DNA from: Favolaschia claudopus
Lineage: Eukaryota; Basidiomycota; Agaricomycetes; Agaricales; Mycenaceae
Direction: 5' to 3'
Assembly (NCBI GenBank): GCA_037176885.1
Contig: JAWWNJ010000070.1
Location: forward strand, 806,001-870,000
DNA length: 64,000 nucleotides
A model generated the notes under the pieces. It searched no databases. It was not told the origin of the DNA and saw only the letters and a list, made by a program, of their open reading frames with translations. Shown here piece by piece: positions 26,007 to 38,147 of the stretch (the first letter of the stretch is position 1; every line of letters begins with the position of its first letter). The position numbers and the translations under genes were made by a program.

Positions 26007-27473
26007 TTACTGGTCAAACCGCGTTTCCTTGAAAGTCGCTTCACGCGCCGGAGAAGAAACCACGCGTCCGAACAACTCTTTGTTCGCGCCGCGTACGACA
26101 AGAGTGACCAAAACGGGAAGTAAGTTCTGGATCGCGGATGATTGGGGTGATTCTTGGAGCAGCGCGAGGGCCTCGTCGCAGACATCAGAGAGACGCAGAG
26201 AGGAAAGCGATGGGCAGGCGGCGTAGAGACGCTTCAAAGAGGGGCGAGAGGCGTGAATTGAGTGAAGCGAGAGGGTGCAGACTTGGCCGAGAGGAAGGAA
26301 GGGCGAAGAGGAGGAGGAGGTGGAGGAGAAGGAGAGAGAAGAATGGAAACTAGTATCCTTCCCATCCTCATCATTCGTATCTGCGATTGACGCTGTAGAG
26401 GCGGTATAAGAAGAATTAGAGAGCCAGTAGATCAGTACGCTTGCGTCTTCCGGAGGCTGGTGTTGAAGGGTTGCAGAAACGTCCTCGATATTCAGTTCCC
26501 GCAGCGCGGGGAAATCAAAGAGTTCGAGTAGCTGCACGGCAGAGTGCGCGTCAACGAAGCCAAAGGTAAATGTCATAAGCCTAGCAAGCTTGATACTTTC
26601 TCGACCTGCGATGAGGCTTCCTTCATTCCCAGTGGGAAACTGCGGCCCGCTACCTACAATCGCCAAAACCTCCAAATTAGGCGACTGAAGTAAGATCTGG
26701 CGAAGCTGCGCAACGGTGGGCATAACATCTGCCGCCTGATACTTAAGCTCCAATTTCACAAGGCGCGAAAGCGGCTGCCAATGCCCCGCGCTCCACTCGA
26801 CATGCACCCCCGTCAGAGTAACCTCCCTCAACCGAGGCACAGCCGCTTCTGCGCCGCCGAGGAGCGGAAGGTGTTTCCCCAGCGCCGCGGGCTTGAACAC
26901 CTCCCCTTTCAGTGCAAAGTACTCGTTACACCTCGCGAGGTGCAGCTTTTCGAGTTTCTCGAGACATCGGCCGATTTTGCCCGTGTGGAGGAGGAAAGCG
27001 CACATGGGGGCCCAGGTATCGGTGAAGAGTTCGAGGGTACGCCAGCGTGGGGCGGTAGGGAGAAGGAGACTGAGGACGGCTTCCATATGGCACCAGCTGA
27101 AACCGTGTGTTTCTTCCTCCCAGTCCCAGTCGGGGTCTCGGAAGTCGAGGAGGATGTCGAGGGGGTAGGTTGTTGAGCGCGAGAGCCATGTGAGGGCGCG
27201 GGTGAGTTGTTCTTTGGAGGTGGGATAGGTGAGGACGATCTGAGTCCAGAGACTGCCTGTCCCGAGGGATACTTGTCGCCAGCGGCGGCATATGTGAGAG
27301 AGAGTTGTTGGTGAGGTTGTGCTTGAAGGGTCTGAACCGTCGTGCCAATGCTGTGGCTGTCCTACCGCCAGCATGAATATCGGGGAGAGGATTTCGTTAG
27401 GCAGACGATCGATCTCGCTACCGCGATGACTGGCAAGGTGCTCGTTAGGACCGAGTCGTGTGAGGCTTTCCAT
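26007..27473 (-). CDS. F-box/leucine-rich protein
   Basis: A 488-codon open frame from ATG at 27473. The F-box is at about residues 20-70: EIDRLPNEILSPIFMLA, then HICRRWRQVSLGTGSLWTQI. The rest is irregular leucine-rich sequence (LVKLELKYQ, NLEVLAIVGSG, FPALRELNIEDV, SLSSLRLSDVCDEAL), as in the very large F-box families of mushrooms. F-box proteins bind Skp1 and present substrates to SCF ubiquitin ligases; substrate is unknown. A Ser run (SFSSTSSSSSPF) precedes the last repeats. An additional short upstream exon is possible: a GTGCGT donor near 27620 and TTTGCAG acceptor near 27547 lie just upstream, but the phase does not clearly connect to this ATG. Confidence 0.75.
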   Translation of the reverse strand: MESLTRLGPNEHLASHRGSEIDRLPNEILSPIFMLAVGQPQHWHDGSDPSSTTSPTTLSHICRRWRQVSLGTGSLWTQIVLTYPTSKEQLTRALTWLSRSTTYPLDILLDFRDPDWDWEEETHGFSWCHMEAVLSLLLPTAPRWRTLELFTDTWAPMCAFLLHTGKIGRCLEKLEKLHLARCNEYFALKGEVFKPAALGKHLPLLGGAEAAVPRLREVTLTGVHVEWSAGHWQPLSRLVKLELKYQAADVMPTVAQLRQILLQSPNLEVLAIVGSGPQFPTGNEGSLIAGRESIKLARLMTFTFGFVDAHSAVQLLELFDFPALRELNIEDVSATLQHQPPEDASVLIYWLSNSSYTASTASIADTNDEDGKDTSFHSSLSFSSTSSSSSPFLPLGQVCTLSLHSIHASRPSLKRLYAACPSLSSLRLSDVCDEALALLQESPQSSAIQNLLPVLVTLVVRGANKELFGRVVSSPAREATFKETRFDQ

Positions 27474-28900
27474 AGGCGCAGAGGTAGGGGACGTAGAGTA
27501 GAGCCAATCGAGGAGCTATTGCTGAGTTGCTGTGGGTGACATCCAACTGCAAACGACCAAAAGAAGTGAATGAGTGAGTCACTGCTGTTTAACGCAATTT
27601 AAATAAAGACAGACGCACCGGGAGTATCGTCCTTGGGGCGACCAATACAAACCCCCCAATCAGCTCTTTTGAGAGCATGTCGGGAGCGATATGAGGCATC
27701 GACTCGGATGATGACAGATGATGGGAGTCCGAAGGAGAGCAGTCTCGGCCCCGGGAATTACAGATCATCCGCTTTTAGTACTTTGCGATCGCCGATGACG
27801 AGCTAAAACAGGCAAATTGCCTCCGCGTTCTCAGCAACCAGCGCCAAGGATGACGACGGAACCCACCCTCCTCGCTCAATTTTACGCAAAGCTTCATGCT
27901 CTGACGATGATCGATAGAAAATATTGAAGTCTTTTTGTGGGCGTTGGTGGGTCCCGGACGAAATTTTGAGCGCAAAGACGCGCGGTTGAGGCGCGCCTCG
28001 AGGATGTCCGATCTTGTTCCAAGAAAGTAAAAGGTACTGAGTCTGTTCTGACGCCCGCCTAACTTGAGGTCAGCGGTAGACGCCGTTTGATTGGAGAAGT
28101 ACCAACAAGTTCTGAAAATGGCATGGCGCGCAGCAACTCGCGGAATTCAGAAGCCCAGGTACCGTTGCCTCGACAAAATTGTGTTCCAGGACGGCGCTAA
28201 CACTGAGAATCTTCCAGATTTGCCTTGACCGGGGACCAGTATGTGTGCCTTGACATGAGCCAGGGCGCCGGTAGGGAGTCAGCGGATTGAAAAACAGTAA
28301 CAACTTTCGAAACAGGTAGAGGGTGTGCCGCACCCCACGGAAGCACCGCAGCTTGGATAGAGTGTAGCCGGCGTCAAATGACGTACGGACGGCGCCAACA
28401 TTGGGAATTTTCCGAATTCGGATTGGACCAGCGAACTCGAGAGGGATCCAATCTGTGTGCCTTGACAGGGGCGGGGGTACTCGTATGGTCAACGGCGCAC
28501 ATACGATTGACCTATCAACAATGCAGTGATCGAGTCAACGGCTCTGAAAGTCATCGACAAAGTCAGTCGTGAACATCCGGTTCTAAACAGCCATTTCGAG
28601 TGTTTAAATTGACAGTCAACTTACTTGCTGTTTGTACCAATCGCGAATCTTCAGGTCACCGAACCCAGATACATGACAGCAGCGGATATTGGCAGATAGA
28701 TGCGCCGCCTGATACATCTTTCGAGGAAAAAGCAATTTATGCCACCAACGAGGATTTTTTTCCAAACTGAAAACTTCATGTCAGAAGAGTTGTCGTCGAC
28801 GGCAACGCTGTGAGATCGCGCTCACTGGCGGCAGTACCTATAATATGATATAAATGCAAAGCTCGAGAAGATAAGTACGCGCCAACTAATCAAGAAATCA
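27474..28900. repeat. Gene-free region with a diverged direct repeat
   Basis: A unit at about 28190-28265 recurs at about 28386-28478: GGACGGCGC(T/C)AACA(C/T)TG.GAAT near the start and TGTGTGCCTTGACA at the end. No coding potential beyond chance is seen. Confidence 0.35.
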
Positions 28901-29022
28901 AAGGTATACGAGGCGTCAGCGTTTTCAAGGCGCGTATAGCACTGTAATAGCAGAAACATACCCACATCCTCTCAAGAAAACAGAGAAAATGGTTCTCACC
29001 ACGATCTCCCTTTCTCGACTGG

Positions 29023-29510
29023 GGTATCCTTGTTTTCTATTCTATCCTGGAAGCCTTGACATCGGGGGCAGCGGCGGCGGCGTTGTATTTGAGAAGCCCT
29101 ACTCAGCCCTGTGATGTTTCAGTCACTGGCCGCGGCCGGTGTATTGTATTACCTATAGATCGACCGCCCAAATGTGTGTGTGGGTGTGTAGGGTATCCTT
29201 GTTTTCTAGACTGGAAAGTGGAAACGCGATCAACTGGCGGCGGCGGCGCTGTATTAGAGAATCCCTGGTCAGCACTGTGATGTTTCAGTCACTGGCCGCG
29301 GCCGTTGTTTTGAACTGCCTGTGGATCGACCGCCCAAAAGTGTGTGTATACTAAGTACTGTGTGTGTGGGTGCGTAAGCATCCTTGTTTTCTGGACTGGA
29401 AACGCGATCAATTGAAAGGGGCGGCGGCGCTGTATCCGAGAAGACCTGATGAGCGCTGTGAGTTCTCAACCTGACTTGCGGCGGGTATCATGATTACCTA
29501 TAGAATTAAA
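29023..29510 (+). repeat. Three tandem repeats of about 170-185 bp
   Basis: Units begin near 29023, 29192 and 29377. Each starts (G/A)(G/T)(T/C)ATCCTTGTTTTCT, then a GC-rich GGCGGCGGCG stretch; the first two also share GTGATGTTTCAGTCACTGGC and GATCGACCGCCCAAA. GT microsatellites end the first two units. Such long units with different internal lengths argue against a CRISPR array. Confidence 0.6.
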
Positions 29511-31870
29511 TAATTCCAGTAGGCTCAACGGAGTCCGGAGAATCGACAGAATTCTAAGAGAAAGCGGTGCCGCGTGGATTCCACTTCCTGATAGTATCGG
29601 CGATAGGGGAGGGGAGGGGATGGGCTCCACGAGAAACTGGCGGAGGCGGCGGAGGTCTAAGCTCAAGTCTCGAACGTTGTGTGCGTGTTCGTAGGGGGCG
29701 GTGTGGGGTCTGAAGGAGGGAAAATTGCTTCGGCTTTTCCCGGACATCAATTTCTCACATCATTCGCCAAAGAAGTGCAATTTAACGGGCCGGCGGCTTG
29801 CACCAGCTTTCACCATGACTGTCAATACCATCGCTTGGTCTTTACTCCAGTGAAGACCGCGATTCTGCCGTCAAAATGTGGATACTCCCGCCTTTCGGTG
29901 TTCAAGATTCCTATACCGTCGACGACCTAAGTATCATCTCAGAGAAGCCCAAATTCTGTAATCCAAAACGAATCTGGATTCTCAAATCTCATGCCGTCGA
30001 CTCGGACCACTTGCAAGCGTTATATCAACACACTACTCAACACTGAATGAGCACCCCACCTTACGCTACAGGCTCTCAGCTGGAACGATGAGCCAGGCTT
30101 TCGCGGCGCCCTCGATTGGAATCTTCATCTACCAAAAGAAACTAGGTGAATTCTGTGAAATTCGGGACGCGGGTCAACGGCATAAAAGTAGCACTCTTTA
30201 AACCATTCAAACAACGAGTATGAGTGTGCTTGGTGAGAAAGGCGACGGATAGTCATCAGAAAACGGAAGCAAAAAAGTCTCAATACTCGCACAGAAATAG
30301 CCCAGCCTCATCATCTGACCCGGATCGGAACGTCGAATTGTGGCTCTCGCACAGCGTCGGATCTTATGATTTTCTCCCGTCGAGGATCTTCTCCCGTTAT
30401 CAGGGCTTCCGAACCCCACTCTATGTCGCGCGAGGACGACAAGGTCGGAAGAAGGCTGCTGGACGTCGAGTCCGGAGTTTGTGCCGAGTGAAGTCGTTTC
30501 AAGATAAGGAGTGTTCACAAGGCTGGGGCAAATCTTCCGTATCTGTCAAACATTGAAACGTTCTACTGAAACGTTGTAACTCAAGCATAGAGAGCATTCC
30601 TCGACCCGAGGAGTGGATGCTGCGACCGATATTCTGGGTGAGTTTGCACCGAATGCCCCCCATTTGATCGGCACGTAGACTTGGATTCTCTTTCACACCT
30701 CCCGTCGCTCTTTTATACTTATTCAAGTCGTACACGGAGATTTTCGTTCATTGAATTTCCTTTGGCCATGCTTGACCGATTTCTCTATGAACCTGATTTC
30801 ATCTGTGCGACACTGTGAGCGTTCGCCTTCCGAGTCGTCGCTCGCGATGTATTACTTAACTTCTGTCTTTCACAGGATCAGTTGGTTTATGTCGAGCGTC
30901 TGATTGTGGATCCAAATCCGTGTTGAGAACCTCAAATCTATGAATTGGCTGTCACCACCGCCGGTTCCAGAAATACCACAAAGCTACTGGGAGCTCGGTT
31001 CATGCTAGCTATGTCGGGTTATGTGCCCCAGAGTGTTGTTGAACTCGATTATCAATGCCCCGAGTCGAAGTCTCAATTGACAATGATGATTCAGATCTTC
31101 GAGTTAGGTTGGACCTACTGTATGCTCCTCGTGTATCTCTCACCTGCGTACAACATTAATAGCTTTCGAGGTTAAAGTAATGATAAATGTGCACTCACGC
31201 CGGCCATAAATAAGCAAAATCTCGAACTCCGGTGGGATAGAGAAAGTAAATCGGCACACCGCGTCAACAGCAGAGAATCTACAGGAAGTCCAGCGTCTCT
31301 CAAGAATTCAACCATCCGTCCGTGTGAAAACTGATCATTCACCCACAAAGAACAGCCAATCTAAGTAACTTTCGCGTTCTGAGACGGAGCGCGATATCCC
31401 CTCGACAGTGGTTCAGCGTCTAGATGTCAAGCTCCGCCATGCTCGCCTCTCGCAGGTGTAAAATCACCTGAGCAGGCGCTCCGTTCTCTCTATCTTCGTC
31501 TCATGAGAAAGCGTATCTAGGAACCACGGCCCGAGCTCATCCTTTGCCCTCGCTCTCTGCCCCATGTCAGACGTGCAAGCAAAATCATTCGTGGACTTTG
31601 CAAACACTCTGCATGCAAGGGTATTATATACTAACCAGTGTTGTCGTGAGCCAAGTATAAGTAAGAAGTAAGGTAAAAAAATCTGAGGGTTCAGGCGAGG
31701 CTCAGCGGATCAAGACACCAGGACTAGTCATCGTAAAGACCCAATGGTCTGACGGAATAGATACAATTCTTCGCGTATTACTGGGACAGGTGTTAGACGA
31801 GATACCTCACAGCATCTCACCCGCCCCACCCCACACTCGAAATCGTTAGGTCTAGATCTGAGAGGGAAGA
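29511..31870. other. Gene-free stretch
   Basis: About 2.4 kb without a supportable gene. Open frames near 30.2-30.7 and 30.95-31.17 lack domains and splice partners. No terminal repeats are apparent. Confidence 0.3.
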
Positions 31871-31879
31871 AAAGCTATG

Positions 31880-34800
31880 TCAGTATACGGAGTCGAGCGC
31901 CAGCAGCAAGGAGACGAGAATGGAAACGCGAAAGAATAATATTCCGTCAATCGGGACTAAACAAAGCAAAGGGTGCGTTTGGGGTGACGAGGGTACGAAG
32001 CTCAGGCGTACGTACGGCGAGGAAAGGAAATGAAGGGGTGGGGAGGAGGTACAGTGCGCCGTGGAGGAAAGAAGCATGAAGGAGAGGTAGTGAAATGAAA
32101 GGACTAGCGAGAAGAACAGCATGCACCCATAGATTATGATAGATATATCGCCTTGAATCAAATCTTCCTGACCGCTGCTGGAAGCACCCCGGTCTATCTT
32201 GAAACCCACCCGACACGTCAGACGGCGTCCCACGAGCGTACCCCGCGGTAGCGTGAAGTGACGAGATGTCGATCCCCTGAGCAGGCGCGGCATTGAAGTG
32301 TCGAAGATGGGATTCAAGGCGGCCACGGTGGTGGAGGCAACGTCGACAAGCTCGAAGATCGGTGCGCGATGGAGCTGAGGGCGAAGATAAATAGTCAGCC
32401 ACGTCTGCCAGGGAAACGACAAAGGTCTTTACCAGACAGATGGAAAAGAACATTCAGGACAAAGAGACGCACATCCTTATCCACCAGGCGACATTCATAG
32501 CACGATACAGAACCTCTAAAGCTCCCATCGTGCGTCGCGGTAGAGTGGACGTCACTAGACGAAAACGACACCCAACCATGCGCGATCCCTGCCGCCTCCC
32601 AGCACCCTCAATTCCACCGTGTCGCCAGAGCAAGCCACCAGTCTCGACAGAGGCACGCATCAGCGGAATCGATACGGAGAGACCTGAATCTCCTTGGAGA
32701 CCAGCCAGCACCCGCCCACTCCTCCCACATCCTCCGACAAAAAGCAGATAGTATGCATCGTATCGACCACTCTGCACATCGAGCGTGGATCAGATAGAAA
32801 AAGAAGCGGACGTTAGTCCTCAAAGAGTAAATCGATAAGGCGAAGAAGGCATACGTAGAGGATGATCGGGATGGAAGCGGAAGAGTGAAGGGGTGATGGC
32901 TAGAGGGGCGGAGTATGTGGGGAATGTGGAAATAGAGAGAAGAGAACGAAAAAAACCGAGGTGACGGTACGCGCGGGGCGGGTAGGAGGTCGAAGCAGCA
33001 CGTAGGAAAGCCAAACGTAGAGAGGGGAAAAAAGACTCAAATAAAAAGTAGTCAAAGACGGGGATACACCTTTCGCATAGAAACCCGCCATAACCCGACC
33101 CCTACGATTCTCCAGCTACCACCCTCTAGGTAGAACAACCCTCCTACAAAACGTCGCGGGCGGCCGTGAACACCACGCAAAAGTCAGAGCCCGTCGCATG
33201 ACCCATACGAGTGCCTCTTAAATATCGATGTCAAAGGCATCGGGGATGCATTGGGTCATACGACGTCAAGCGGTGTGCGCCCGCGTCGACGGATGTATCA
33301 CGAGCCAGACGCCCTCGCGTGAGCGATTGCCTCGTCGATATCGACGTCGCGCGTACCCGAATGGGGCAGACAACGTCGAGGGTTCTGCGCGTGCCTCGAG
33401 GTATGTAACACGCCAACCCCCACGCACCATACAGCTCATCCCCCAACAAAGGGATGATGACACGCCGCCAATCTGCGTGCCCATGTCCCGGCGAATCCCA
33501 CAGCACCGCCCTCGACCCTCGCCAACCTCCGGCCGCCAAGCTCTGAGTCGAAGAACGCTCCTGCAAGACGTCGCGGGCAGGCCGGGACACCACGCTGAAG
33601 CCAGTCTCCGTCGTACAAGGGGTTCAATTTCCTCGTCGATATCGACGTCCCGCGTACCGGAGGGGTCATACAAGGTCGAGAGTTTTGCGCATGCCTCTCA
33701 TGCAGACCCCACGCACACACCCCGCCACATGATCGCGCCGCACCCGAATCTGCGTACCTTTCCCCGGTGGCACGAGTTCCACCGCACCCCTTCGCCCAAC
33801 CCAGGCATTCTCTAGCTGGAACATCGTTCTCGCAACACATCGCGGGGCGAGAACACCACGCAAAAGCTAGTCCCCGTCGCACGAGGCGTACGATTATCCT
33901 CGTCGATATCGACGTCGCGTGTATCCGAGTAGGGCCAGACGACGTCGAGGGTTTTGCGCGTGCCACTCACGCCCCCACGCCCCCACCCCGCACCCCATCC
34001 CGCAGCGACGAAGGAGTGACGACGTAGCCCTCCTCATCCCCGACCACTACGAATCCACAGCACCCCCTCGCCCAACCTAAACCTCCACCTCGAAACACGC
34101 TCGTACGAAACGTCGCAGGTAGGCGGGGACACCAAGGGAGGGAGTCACGGTCGGATGACGCTTCGGGCGCTGTCAATGGTCGCTGTCGATGCCAATGTAG
34201 ACGTTGATGTCGACGACACCCTGATCCTCGACACGGTATCCTTTATATGCACACACACGTCGCGCATCACCCCCGTACACCCACACCAGCGACTGGAACT
34301 TCAATGTACCCGCATCCGAATCTACAAACGTCCGCTTGTCAGCCACGTCGATCCAGCAAGTGGAGAGCTAGAAGGAAAGAAAGCCAAGGCAAGAAGGAGG
34401 GAAGAGGTCGAGACGGGTAGCGAGTACGAAGGGAGATAAGGTGGGTAGTATGTCGATGAAAGGGGAAACGAGCGGGGAAACAGGTATGAGAGAAACAGTG
34501 CGGACGCGCCCGGGAATAAGGTGACGGGCGGGGCTTGCAAGCAAGCAATGTGCGGTGTTACACACCGGAAAGAAATCGAATAAAACAAAAGGAACGCACC
34601 GTACCACCTGCCATCCTACTTCAATTCTCTACCCTCCAAGACCAGAGAAACCACAGCGCGACGCCTGAAGCAGTCGAATCTTCGATGCACAGAATGTCGC
34701 TTGAGCCTTCGGATTGGATTTGTCGCCTCCAGGCTCCAGGTGACTTCGGTGTGCAGCGCCGGCTGGCTAGTGCGCAGACTGATAATGAAAAGAGGTGTCA

Positions 34801-35374
34801 GCGACGTTGGATGGATTCGCAGATAATATGACAACAGGTAGCACAGGCGAAAGAACGTCTATACTCTGGATATACCCCGAGGCGTATTCCGATGAAAGGG
34901 AAGCAACAATAAAAACACGGGCAAGGGACAGGGACGGAGTATGAATCCAGATGAGAAGGGAGGACGCGGGAAAGCGGAAGGAGGAGCGAACAGGAATGTA
35001 TCAAATAACAGTTAGGTAGGTGGCCGCGCGTGTAGGCGGCGAAGACGAGTAAAGAGCAGGTTGCGTGGGTGGGCGGAGGTAACAATACGACTACAGAAAG
35101 AACGGAGCCGCACAGACAAGGGAAAAACGGGCGGCAACAAATGTGGTGAAAATTGACGCACCGTACAAACTACGCTGTTGCTCTTGTGCATCAGTAACAG
35201 TAGAGACATGCTCAACGGAGATTCACCGTTGATTCTCTGACAGTATTCCGCGCGTTCATCAGCAGCCAGTCCAGCCTTCCTGAAAGCATTGATCAAGGTC
35301 GACGGAAACGACGGAACTGGTGTTAAAAGCCAACGACTGGGTTTCGAGAGCGAATGGCCGGCAGAAAGAAGCAC
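31880..35374 (-). repeat. Inverted copy of the pyrimidine-intron repeat family
   Basis: Read on the minus strand it repeats the organisation at 1-7.6 kb: GTGCGT donors (35161, about 34604, about 33080), C/T-rich bodies and CGTCGCTGAC/CGTGGCTGAC branch regions at 34798-34811 and 34338-34351. The first exon-like piece (ATG at 35374, ending NSVVC near 35162) is the best candidate for a real start. The second, after 34779, matches the exon-like piece following 4263 on the plus strand. At 33.2-34.2 kb there are further repeats with TCGTCGATATCGACGTCGCG, three or more copies. The product is unknown. Confidence 0.4.
34779..35161 (-). other. Long pyrimidine-rich intron-like unit (copy C)
   Basis: On the minus strand it starts GTGCGT at 35161 and ends TTATCAG at 34779 (383 nt), with CCAACGTCGCTGAC 13-20 nt before the acceptor. 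Same donor and branch context as copies A and B. Confidence 0.45.
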
Positions 35375-36354
35375 GGCGCTGAGGTTTCAGCCAACAAGGA
35401 GCGATGCGCAATTGCTGGTACGAGGGCGTCTATGAGAAGAGGTCTGAGCCGGTGGGAAGCAGTCGTATCGGGCGGGATATACGACTATCCGAGTGCATTG
35501 CTCCAAGTCGTGGCGCGAAGGTCTAGTATATCACCATGAACACCCTCTGAATACTTACGATTTGCAAGTGACTCACCTGCAGCCTGGATAAAATACCCTC
35601 AACGTCCAATCCTGCTACTTATATTATCCTGCGTGCGCCAAGAGATCGTCCGAGTAGTGGTATCGCATAGCGCCGGTCTTCGTCGTCTACTGAGCAGGCA
35701 GCGGCTGCGTGACGGTCAAGGGAAGGGGATTGATCATTGAAGGAAAAGGAACACGGTAACGTGACAGATCGCAACTCCGGCTTCGGGCCGATGCACCTAC
35801 ACATTTCGCACGGTTTCAATTTCATGCAATTGACCATACGAAAAATGACCTGAGATTTGGGAGCTTTCCGGCAGCCCAGCTTGTCCAGCTGCTGCTCTAT
35901 TTATTTTGTAATGGCTTGCCCGGCGTGTCCCTTCCTTCTTTCAACCTCCCTTCGCTTCTCCCTAGTCGCCCCGCCATCTACAACGAGAAGTACCTCGCCA
36001 GGCTATACGCAGCACAAATTTACTCTCTAATTTTGCCTTGTACTGTTACAGAGCGCGCACGCGCTTGCCAAGATCTACGGCGGCAGCATGTTGTGCCAGC
36101 AACAATGTGCAGGCAATAACGGGCAACGATAGTAGGCAACGATCAACAGCCGTTGGTGTAAGCGGCAGCCTAGCGTTGGTACTTTCAATTCATTCATTGA
36201 ATCATTCAAATTTTTCCTATTCTCCGTTTCTCATGAATTAGCACCTGTACTTTACGTTGTGTTCTCTTGGCTATCATACAAAACCCCTCCTCAAATAAAG
36301 AGACAGATCCGTTTCAACCAACCACTCGGCCAGCAAACTATACAGCCAACTAGC
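35375..36354. other. Region upstream of the small secreted precursor gene
   Basis: No gene is supported between the repeat copy and 36355. The last 100 bases are A-rich (CCTCAAATAAAGAGAC) and probably include the leader of the precursor gene. Confidence 0.3.
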
Positions 36355-36711
36355 ATGCGTTTTGCACTTGCAACCTCTCTCCTCCTGCTCATCACGAGCG
36401 CTCACGCTCTTCCTCTTCCTCTCGACAAGCGCGGCGTCTGCCAAACCCGCCGAGGGAACGACGTCGGTGACGGCTGCGTGCGTTTTCGAAGCCTATAAAA
36501 TAACCGGAGCGATCTTTTGAATCCTATCTTACAGATTTGGGGGAGTCGAAGCGTCGAGGATACCAGCGCCGCGCAACTAAAGAAACGCGAAGTCTGCCAG
36601 ACCCGCCGTGGAAAGGAGGACGACGACTGCGTGCGTTTGAATTTGCTGACGCGTTCAAGTCGTGATTCAATAGATTACTGACTGGATTTTTTTCAGATCT
36701 GGGGAGACTAA
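36355..36711 (+). CDS. Secreted precursor with two Kex2-flanked Cys-peptide repeats (candidate RiPP or signalling peptide)
   Basis: Three exons, 36355-36477, 36535-36630 and 36697-36711, join in phase 0 to a 77-residue protein. Residues 1-19 are a signal peptide (MRFALATSLLLLITSAHA). DKR (24-26) is a Kex2 site, followed by GVCQTRRG and a second Cys, then IWG. KKR (57-59) is the next Kex2 site, followed by EVCQTRRG, a second Cys and IWGD to the end. The units share the pattern VCQTRRG-x4/5-C-IWG with Cys spacing x11 and x10, fitting one disulfide or crosslink per peptide. Each repeat is cut by an intron at exactly the same place, after the second Cys and before IWG, and both introns begin GTGCGT, so the repeat arose by duplication including the intron. 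The RR inside each core is another possible Kex2 site. Layout matches Kex2-processed repeat proteins, from which dikaritin-type RiPPs and pheromones derive. No CaaX box, and no UstYa-like tailoring gene is recognisable nearby. I know no described family with this core. Confidence 0.75.
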
Positions 36712-38139
36712 TGTGACCTGTGGAAAACTTTTCGTCCAAGTTTAATCTCCACTGTAGACGTACTTTCAAAAACTTCGACATACGGCCGGCGAATGTTTAG
36801 AATAAGTACAGTGGAAAGGCTTGCGGTCGATGGTCGGATTCAAATTCAAATATTCCCTTTTGACTAATTAGATTCAAAGTAAGTGGCATCTACATACATT
36901 TGTCGAGCTTGGAATTTTGTTTTTGGAGTGTTGGATTGAACCAAACGAATATGGCAACCCACACTCAATCTACTGCACGTACCATCCATTAATATCGAAT
37001 CAACCTTCCTCAAACTATCGATCGTGGATCGCAAATGGGTGCCGCGGCGCCGACGAAGAGCTTATCGTCCCCGGTCTGCAATGTCTCGATTGTCTGCACC
37101 GTCGCAAGCGTGAGTCAATCAATCAAAATCGCTTCAAAGCCCCAACGAGCAGCTTACCTCAGGTATATTGCTCAACGAAACCTGTCTGGGGTCATTCATC
37201 GAACGAAGAATCCCTCTTGAGTTGAGACTATCACGGCGAATGACAAATGAATCATTAACATCAGTAACACCAGTCCTAGGCATGGAGACAACCTACTTTG
37301 CAAGTAGTGTGTTCGAGTACACTATATCGGAAACTAAGTTTCCCTCCTGGATAAAATGCATGATAGATTTAAGGCTCACTTCGCGAAACAATGACGAAAA
37401 CCGCGAGCCAAATCACTGTCCGTCGAAATTCTGACGAGCTCATTCAGGTTCGGACGAAGCAGACTCACATCTATGAGTCATAGTCAGATACTGTCGCAAG
37501 GTGAGTAATCGAACATTTGCAAAGAAATCGTCAAAGCTCACAAAGACCAGCATGAATATCGACGATGCACTGGGGTGGTGGGGTCAGCCCGCCGAGCAAG
37601 TGACAAGCCGAAACATTATACCTCGTCAACATCCCCGTCTCTGTTTCCCGAATGAGAGGCATAAAAAATCGAGGCACGGATTATCGCGAACTTGAACCTA
37701 CGGACCACAGGATAACTTTGTCCATAACCGCAACTGTCCTGGATGGAATGCCTCAAAACTCAGCAGGCCACACATCTAGATCTCATCACACACCGTTTCC
37801 TCATCCCCGCCCTCTGCGTATGGAGCAAATACACCAACGACCCCGTCGTCAAAAAATCATTCGCCACCCCAAGACTCCACTGCATTATCGAAAGCCACCC
37901 CCAATGAGCGGTATAGCTCGCAAGCGAGGGGAGGTTCAGAGTGACTCCGAAGGTGACCATGGAGGCGATGAGGCGGATAGTGGTGACGGAGACGATGAGG
38001 AGCGGGATGGAAAGGTTTTCGGAGAGCGTGTAGATGCGGAAAGAGAAGAAGCCGAGCACTGATTCAAGGGATTCAGGAAACCGAATATCAGGTATTTAGA
38101 GATGGGACAGAAACGCACCTGCTTGCTCGATGAGAGCGC

Positions 38140-38147
38140 TGAAAAAG
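38140..38147. repeat. hAT target-site duplication, left copy
   Basis: TGAAAAAG, identical to 42771-42778. Confidence 0.93.

Noticed and set aside
29023..29510. CRISPR-like array
   Set aside because: Units are 170-185 bp with unequal lengths and no short identical repeats separated by unique spacers; the DNA is fungal.
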